Shown piece after piece: positions 57,770 to 64,000 of a stretch of DNA of 64,000 bases. The DNA lies in assembly GCF_921293095.1 (NCBI RefSeq), contig NC_060258.1, forward strand, positions 2,046,001-2,110,000. Reading direction: 5' to 3'. This DNA comes from Ischnura elegans (lineage: Eukaryota; Arthropoda; Insecta; Odonata; Coenagrionidae). Both the position numbers and the translations under genes were made by a program. Within the stretch, counting starts at the first letter, position 1. Every line of letters starts with the position of its first letter. The notes under the pieces are model-generated. The model worked only from the letters and a program-made list of their open reading frames with translations. It did no database searches and was not told the DNA's origin.

Positions 57770-58545
57770 AGCAAAAGACAGTTGTGAATGCAATGCATTA
57801 ATAGGTGCATGAACAATGAATAGCAATCAGACAACTCGCTTAAACACTTGCATATGAAGCAAAAAACAGTACACTCCAGCATAACCATGCAAGACAATTA
57901 AACCAACAGGCAGTCAGAGGCACTTCAACACAATCAGCAAAGGACAGTTGTGAATGCAATGCATTAATAGTCATGTGAACACTGAATAGTTATCAGGAAA
58001 CTCGCTTAAACACTTGGATATGATGCAAATGGCAGTAGGTACATCCCAGCATAACCATACAAGACAATTTAACCAACTGGCAGTCAGGGGCACTTCAACA
58101 CAATCAACATGAATGGCAGTTGTGAATGCAATGCATTAATAGGCGCATGAGCAATGAATAGCAATCTTACAGTTAGCTCAAACACTAGCATATGAAGTAA
58201 AAGTCAGTTCAACGCAGCATAACCATGCAAGACAATTAAATCGACAAGCAGTCGGAGGCACTTCGACACACTCAAGAAAGGGCATTTGAGAATGCAATGT
58301 ATTAAAATAGGTGCGTGAGCAATGAATAGCAATCAAACAACTAGCTCAACTCTGGCATATGAAGCAAATGGCAGTACACCACAGCATAACCATGCAGGAC
58401 AATGAAACCAACAGTCGGAGGCACATCAACGCAATCAGCAAATGACAGTTGTAAATGCAATGCACTGAAAGGCGCGTGAGCACTGAATATAAATCAGACA
58501 ACTGGCTTTAGCACTGACATACGAAGCAAAAGACAGTACGCCACC
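57770..58545. repeat. Tandem repeat, unit about 168 bp, about 4.6 copies
   Basis: ACAGTTGTGAATGCAATGCA recurs at about 57779, 57946, 58116, 58284 and 58446 with CATAACCATGCAAGACAATT and CAGAGGCACTTCAACACAAT in each unit. Copies are diverged by roughly a tenth or more by eye. The unit length is in the range of nucleosomal satellite DNA. Confidence 0.9.
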
Positions 58546-58619
58546 TCCCATCCGAAATATGGGCACCACTACCCGAAACACTGCGGTAGTGCTTCATTTT
58601 CACTTTATAAAAATAAAGA

Positions 58620-58935
58620 CTTATCACACGGATCACGAGAGCTCCCCCCCACGATCGGCGGGACATCTTCCGCCCGGGGGCCCGTCAAAACCGTGTCGGT
58701 CCTTAAAACATCTGTCTCTTTCTCATTCAATAGCTAGGCCTTGCTCTTCCGAATACGATGCGGGGCGAAACCCCGACGTTCCTAAGGCCTGCGTGCTTCG
58801 TTGGGTTAAAGGATTCCTCGAGTCGCTTTGCCCAAATGGCCAAAATTCAATTTTGCCGACCGGGGCCGAGGCACGGAGACCCTCGCGCGATCCGTCTCGC
58901 CACTTCCCCATCGATCTTCGCTAGCCGGTGAGAGT
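58620..58935. other. GC-rich island of unknown origin
   Basis: About 310 bp with many CpGs (TCCGCCCGGGGGCCCGTC, ATGCGGGGCGAAACCCCGAC) between AT-rich sequence and directly after the 168-bp array. It looks like structured-RNA or rDNA spacer material. I could not match it to the parts of 18S, 5.8S or 28S that I know. Frames on both strands are open but give unconvincing peptides. Confidence 0.35.
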
Positions 58936-61059
58936 CGAGTGACTCCACATAGCAGTCAAAACGCCAATACAAGGGGAATTCCACTTACGACAACACCGAC
59001 GTCAAATTCCCTTAAGAAGAATAGATTATTGAGGATGGATGGCTTATGTGAGTAGATGCCTATCATATTGTTTGATGATTTTAATAATGATATCTATTGT
59101 GATAGATGGTTGATAAAATCGGTAAACAATACACACGAAAACGGAAAAAAGCGCCAATTTTCTTCTGAAAAGCTTGTATCTCGTGTGACACTCCATTAAT
59201 AACGCTTGTTTGTATGAAAAAGCCCATTACAAGAACCAAATACTCCAGTGTTTCAATCACGACAACTTCCATATGTGATTATAGCATTCTACTTCATAGC
59301 CCTCAACGGAGGACCTCTTGAAGTCTCTATTGAACTCCAGAACGTCAGATGTGGTGAAAATTACTTCATCCATTATTCACAACTGAGATATACATCAGTA
59401 TTCGCTTCACAAAATTGCTGAAAATACACCCGTTTCGCTCACCGCTAGACTGTAGCGTCAGCATCAGTAAACAAGCCGGCCGATCATCTACGTCTCATTT
59501 CTGAAATTGGCCACCAGATGTGAGCTACTTTGATTCCTGTTGCGAATAAGCCTTCGCACAGGCTGGGTACGGTCAATAGCAAATGAGAAAATGAGACATA
59601 TTGATATTATTTCATTTAGATGTATCTTTATATAGAAACGTTGCTTTTCAAAATAGTTCATATGCATGTAGAGAACATTGCTGTTTAAGCAATCTGTTAG
59701 AAATTTTATCCCCGTAACTATGTAAATAAGTCTGAAAAAAGCAATTATCGAATGCACACTTGGATCGATAATATCTTCCACTCTAATCATTCGATCCGCT
59801 AGATTTTACTTTTGTCTGATTAAACACGTTAGCAGTAATATTATATTTGAATTTCATATTCATACTTTGAATAACAAAAAAGTTATTAGCGAATAAAGCG
59901 TATCTAAAGAGATTTGTATCGATTTAACTCTCACATGAATCAATCAGGTGGAATGGCCAGCATTGTAAAAGTTGACTTTTTTCATAACAGTTTTACCCTG
60001 AGAATTTCATTCGTCTAGCTTGAACGGTTGCCAAGTTATTCAAGATCGTGTACTTCACAAAATAATGGCGACTGTGATTTTTCATGTGCAGGATATTTTT
60101 TGGAATTTTATTATGAATCAACCAAGAGGTTTACGGGAAAATCAGGGTAAATCGTGAGGATATGAAGTACCCTCAACGGTTTTTCCAGAAGATTCCAAAT
60201 TTTCATATGGCACATGTCTCAAATCCAAGTTTGAAAATTCGTCATCTCAACAATGGAAAATTGAAAATCGTTTATTCCTCGGAATTCTTTCTACTTATGA
60301 ATATTCCAAGATAGGCCCGAAAGAAAAGCATAGGAAATTTTCAAAAAATCATAAAAAATACTTTTTGACAAAATATCGCAATGACAACCACATGAAAAAA
60401 TCAACCAAAAAATCTAGTTTTCGTCATAGGAATTTCATTTTCCTCAGACATTCGTAAATACGCAATAAAAGGAAAAAATTCTTAGTCCCATAAGGCTCCC
60501 ATCTTAGTTCAAGTTGATATATCTCGAAAACTAATCGACTTTTTCGCATTTTTGGAATTTTCCGCTGGATCACATCCGGTCCCCCTCCTTTGTATTAAAT
60601 TTCAGCTCTCCAGCTCATCTGGAAGTGAGTGAGTGAGTGGTTAGACATGCGATTGTATATATAAGGAGAAGATTCTGCTGTTGCTGTACATTTTAAAATT
60701 ATTTATCTGAGCTTTTCTCCCTTTATATGCAGTATAACGTAGATTCTTTAATTGAAATGATAAGTAGTAGACGATTCGCGGCAGTGTTTTTTAAGGTGTA
60801 AGGCATTCAAGCCTTAGGACCTGTTTAGTTAGAAAAAATGGCCATGTATAAGCTTGATAATGCACATGTAGGGCAAGATCAGTTTATGCTGGGGCTGATG
60901 GTGTTCCAAGGGTCAGGTTGCCCTGCAATGTCGATGAAACAAATGGCCCTTATTCTAAATAAATGTGAACAAATGGTGATAATAGATTTATCTTTATTGA
61001 TTGATGGAATTCAAGACTTTGAAGTCCTCTCCTACAATCAAGTTGAGAACGTGCAAATA
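58936..61059 (+). other. Intron of the plus-strand gene, no exon seen
   Basis: AT-rich. The frame at 60838-61110 has no donor or acceptor in phase, and its end lies in SINE-like sequence. Confidence 0.4.
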
Positions 61060-61215
61060 TACCAAGGCCTGGACGGGGGAAGGCCACCAATTTGGGATTC
61101 GAACCTGTAATACCTGAGTCGAAAGGTGAAGATTTTACCCACTTCTACTGTGACTAGCACATTGAGAAGCATTCCACACCAAGGCGTGCAGAGTAAACTG
61201 GTCATGTCAGCCATT
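61060..61215 (-). mobile_element. tRNA-related SINE relic, minus strand
   Basis: The minus strand has a perfect Pol III B box, GGTTCGAATCC (about 61096-61106), preceded by GTCACAGTAGAAGTGGG and CTTTCGACTCAGGTATTAC in tRNA-like spacing. The upstream part matches 56635-56745. Confidence 0.5.
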
Positions 61216-61365
61216 TCATTTTAGATTGTCTCTAAAATCTTATGCAAACATGATTTCAGCCAGCTCGAGTAGTCTCAGGTGAAAGAGAAGGTTTTATTGT
61301 TATTTTTTATAATTATTTACATTTTTATTTTTCCCCATTGATTGGCACCCAGCATTATCTTCTAG

Positions 61366-61485
61366 GTATCTGTGAAAGAGGAGAACAAAGACCCTCTCAG
61401 ATATGATAATTATCCTGAGATATACACACCGTATCCAGCTGCAATTTCAAGTAATGCTTTGGATCCATTGGCAACTGACGACTTG
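61366..61485 (+). CDS. Linker exon B2 of the plus-strand paralogue
   Basis: Acceptor ATCTTCTAG at 61365, 40 codons in phase 0, donor GTAAGT at 61486. Begins VSVKEENKDPLRYDNYPEI and ends LDPLATDDL. It is a tandem copy of exon B1 (49854) and a homologue of the minus-strand exon B. VKEEN and DPLATDD are the most conserved pieces across the three. Acidic spacer, no known domain. Confidence 0.85.
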
Positions 61486-62410
61486 GTAAGTTCATGTTTG
61501 CTTTGTTAAGCATAGCTTTGCTACTACACAAATTTAGTCCTCCATGGATAAATTCAATATCATTTGCCATACTAAAAATGCCTTTTCCATTCCTTCATCA
61601 AATGATATAGTAAATGTTAGATGTGTCGTAAGTCTTAATTAGAACTTTCAGTGTTACTCATCATGTTGGTTAAAGAAAAGCTCCTCCACTATGTTGACAT
61701 GCTAATTTTTTGCTAACCCCTATGTTTCCTGACCTATTTTGGTTGCTTTTTCAAGGAAGATTAAGGGAATCACAGTTCCTTAAGTTTTGGAAAATTGGAC
61801 CAAATGTTTTTTTAAGTAACAAAGTAATATGTCATTCTTGACGAAATCATTCAAAATGAATGGGTCATTGCACTGAACAGAATGGGGGCATACAGCTGCT
61901 CTGATCACACACCTTTGCTCACTGAGCAAGTGATACCATCTTTGGAGAGGGTATTGGATGTTGGCAAACCAGGTTGGTTGTTGACAGGCATCAATTATTT
62001 TCTGTAAGCTGATTTTGATGGAGCATGCTATATGTTCAACTTTGATTGAAATAAAATGTAATGGTTTCCTTAAATGGATGAAATCAACATTTTTGTCTGG
62101 ACATGTAGACAAAAATTCTTGGTTGCCAATGAATGATGTCATGAGACAATCATTTCTCAAAATATTGCTGATAAATTTGTTCTTTATTCTTGGGAAGGTT
62201 TTCCTATGGCTAATTGGAAAGGCAGAGTAACTTAACGGACCATATCTTTTTGGTCAATAAATTTATCCTGCTTTCCTCTCTGAGGTCAGAATAGCAATTC
62301 AGGGAATTTTTCATTTGATTATACATTTGATGTTTTGGTTGTGAACTTTTACTTCTCGTGCCGATTTGTGAAAACCCATAGCAATTTAGTGTTAATTCTC
62401 TTTTTATCAG

Positions 62411-62539
62411 AGTGGAATGGGAACATGTGGGTTCCCTTGTGTAAAAGTAGATCAGATCAGTGATGATGGAGGAGGATATGTGCACAATGATAGCACAGAT
62501 GGGACCACAAATTGCCTTGTGGCCCAAGCCTCTGTTCAG
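62411..62539 (+). CDS. Linker exon C of the plus-strand paralogue
   Basis: Acceptor CTTTTTATCAG at 62410, 43 codons in phase 0, donor GTAATT at 62540. Begins SGMGTCGFPCVKVDQISDDG and ends LVAQASVQ. It is closest to minus-strand exon C2 (SGIGACGSPSVKADQVSDDE), and both introns align as well. By the order in the other gene, the F exon, the phase-1 exon and the fingers should follow beyond 64000. Confidence 0.86.
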
Positions 62540-62639
62540 GTAATTATAATAATAATAATAATAGCAGGACGTGGTGACCATCCCCATAGTAATATCATCA
62601 ACAAGAATAAAATATTCATCACTCAATTTTGGAATTAAA

Positions 62640-62818
62640 CAATTAAAAATTAAAAGAAACACAATATATAACATTCAAAAATCTGTAATACTGGATACAT
62701 GTCGAACAGTTAGATTGGTTTTAAATGAATTGTAACTTGAGGCAGCATCTTGGCAAGGCCCGACGCTGGCAGACCTCCAAGTAAATCTTGTGGAATAAAG
62801 AATAATAATAATAATAAT
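62640..62818. mobile_element. Retroposon 3' tail ending in (AAT)n
   Basis: GTAACTTGAGGCAGCATCTT then GGCAAGGCCCGACGCTGGC and TCTTGTGGAATAAAGAATAA, followed by AAT repeats, is a typical LINE/SINE 3' end. It splits an intron segment that is continuous in the paralogous minus-strand intron (21870-21990), so it inserted after the gene duplication. Confidence 0.6.
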
Positions 62819-64000
62819 ATTTAAATTGGTCCAGTGATTTGTTTGGACAAATATAGGGCATGTCAGTGAGTATGTAAGACACAAAAACAGTACTAATGAG
62901 AAAAGAAAAAAATGTTTTTATGAAGAAATTCATAATAATTATAAACATATATATTTGCACAAACATTAGCAGAAGACATTAATGCACATGTATGAGGTAA
63001 TATAGTCAATTTTTGAAGTAGAGTGAGTCATGCTGTTTAAGCAGACATTTTACCTATAACCTATAATATCCTCGTATGAATTTTGAAGATTATTTTATAA
63101 TTGGTTCTAGAGCCCAAGTTGAGGATACTAGACATCACATTCAGGTAGAATTCACTATATTAAATTGACAATAATACATCAATAACTAGTTTCTCTGATA
63201 GAATAAAAAAACAAGTAGATGTTATTTTCCTGTATAGCTTCTGAATTTATTGCTCCAAGGAGACTTGATTATTACGTTTTACACCCAGATAAGGAGAACT
63301 GTGATTATGTGGATTTCGTATCAGTTTTTACAGAGATAAGTTAGTGTAGAGCTGGTTGCATACACCGTTGAGTCCCATGAATTGGTAAACCTTAAAATTA
63401 AGTAAAATTAGTAAGATTAGTATTTTAAAACGTTATATTCTTGTGCTTTAAGTTATACACCAGGGTTCCCACGCAACCGTGAAAACCTTAAAACCGTGAA
63501 TAAGCGGTGAAAAAGCCTGGCGAAAGCCGTGAATTTTATAATGCAGTTAGAGTGGGACCCCTGTACGCATTTAATACACTACCCACGATGCACCCCTAAA
63601 AAAGCACAAAAAAAATTTCGCCATTAAATCTTAGAAATCTCTCAAACCTGAATGTAGAACTTTCATTGGCAGATTGGCATACGTAAGTATGATATAAATG
63701 GAATATAAAACCGTCAATAACTTCAAATATAAAAGTTTTCATGGGAATAAAACAATAATGGGTGGTTGATTTTCACGAGAGAGAGAGAGCATGGAAGTTT
63801 TCATAATTTTTTAACGTCAAAAGATTAAGAGGAAGAAAAAAAAAGTGAAAAAAACTCTCAGTTTAGATAAGAAAATTAAATCTATCGCTGCATTACGATA
63901 ATATTATAAGTAAAATCGATATTTCGATCATGTTTTTAGGCCGAGTCATGTGCAGACCCTGCCCAGGCACTTATCTGCGCACGTGTATTCGAAGCACAAT
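62819..64000 (+). other. Intron of the plus-strand gene to the window edge
   Basis: 62825-62960 aligns with the minus strand on both sides of the piggyBac element (21870-21834, then 19558-19500). The last 60 bp resemble 24876-24925 in reverse orientation. A GA tract lies at 63778-63789. No exon seen. Confidence 0.55.

Noticed and set aside
55800-58545. Repeats resembling a CRISPR array
   Set aside because: Units are contiguous and diverged, without unique spacers, and the locus is eukaryotic; these are minisatellites.
58559-58924. 121-codon plus and 62-codon minus frames in the GC-rich island
   Set aside because: Open frames are expected in GC-rich DNA with few stops; the peptides look unstructured and both strands are equally open.

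Overview
This is an AT-rich eukaryotic window with small exons (73-600 bp), GT-AG introns of several kilobases and dense transposon debris. The organism is most likely an insect or another arthropod. The main reason is a ZAD (zinc-finger-associated domain) split over two exons and linked to a C2H2 finger array. The transposon mix (copia with a half-tRNA primer site, piggyBac, mariner, pogo-like, LINE tails, tRNA-derived SINEs) fits. No species can be named from the sequence alone.

The centre is a head-to-head pair of paralogous ZAD/C2H2 zinc-finger genes. The minus-strand gene runs from a start codon at 39920 down to a stop at 9071. Nine exons can be read: two ZAD exons, five linker exons, a short exon and a terminal exon with 14 C2H2 fingers. 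They join in frame to about 822 codons, and all joins are phase 0 except the last (phase 1). The plus-strand gene starts at about 41000 and runs off the window. It carries the same exon families in the same order (ZAD1, ZAD2, A, B, C) plus extra A, B and acidic exons, and its intron sequence is also recognisably homologous. Its first ZAD exon has an in-frame stop and lost zinc ligands, so it is decaying or uses another start. Its finger exon would lie beyond 64000. About 1.08 kb separates the two start codons and is a candidate shared promoter.

The finger exon is built from three almost identical 336-bp units of four fingers each, a recent higher-order expansion. A nonsense codon and a 2-base deletion have removed what were probably two further fingers.

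The large intron between the ZAD exons and exon A (27.8-39.5 kb) is a transposon graveyard: a mariner relic, a Ty3/gypsy relic, an unclassified repeat, a coding fragment, a SINE, a CENP-B-type relic and a complete-length copia element (33427-37853). The copia element has 5-bp target duplications and nearly identical LTRs, but its gag-pol frame is interrupted by five stops. The exon C introns hold a TTAA-flanked piggyBac deletion derivative, and the paralogous intron preserves what looks like the empty site. Elsewhere are foldbacks, two minisatellites (about 65 bp and 168 bp) and two GC-rich islands of unknown origin. An exon of an unrelated, unidentified gene lies at 59-158. The stretches 2011-3529 and 4908-8918 hold no gene I can support.
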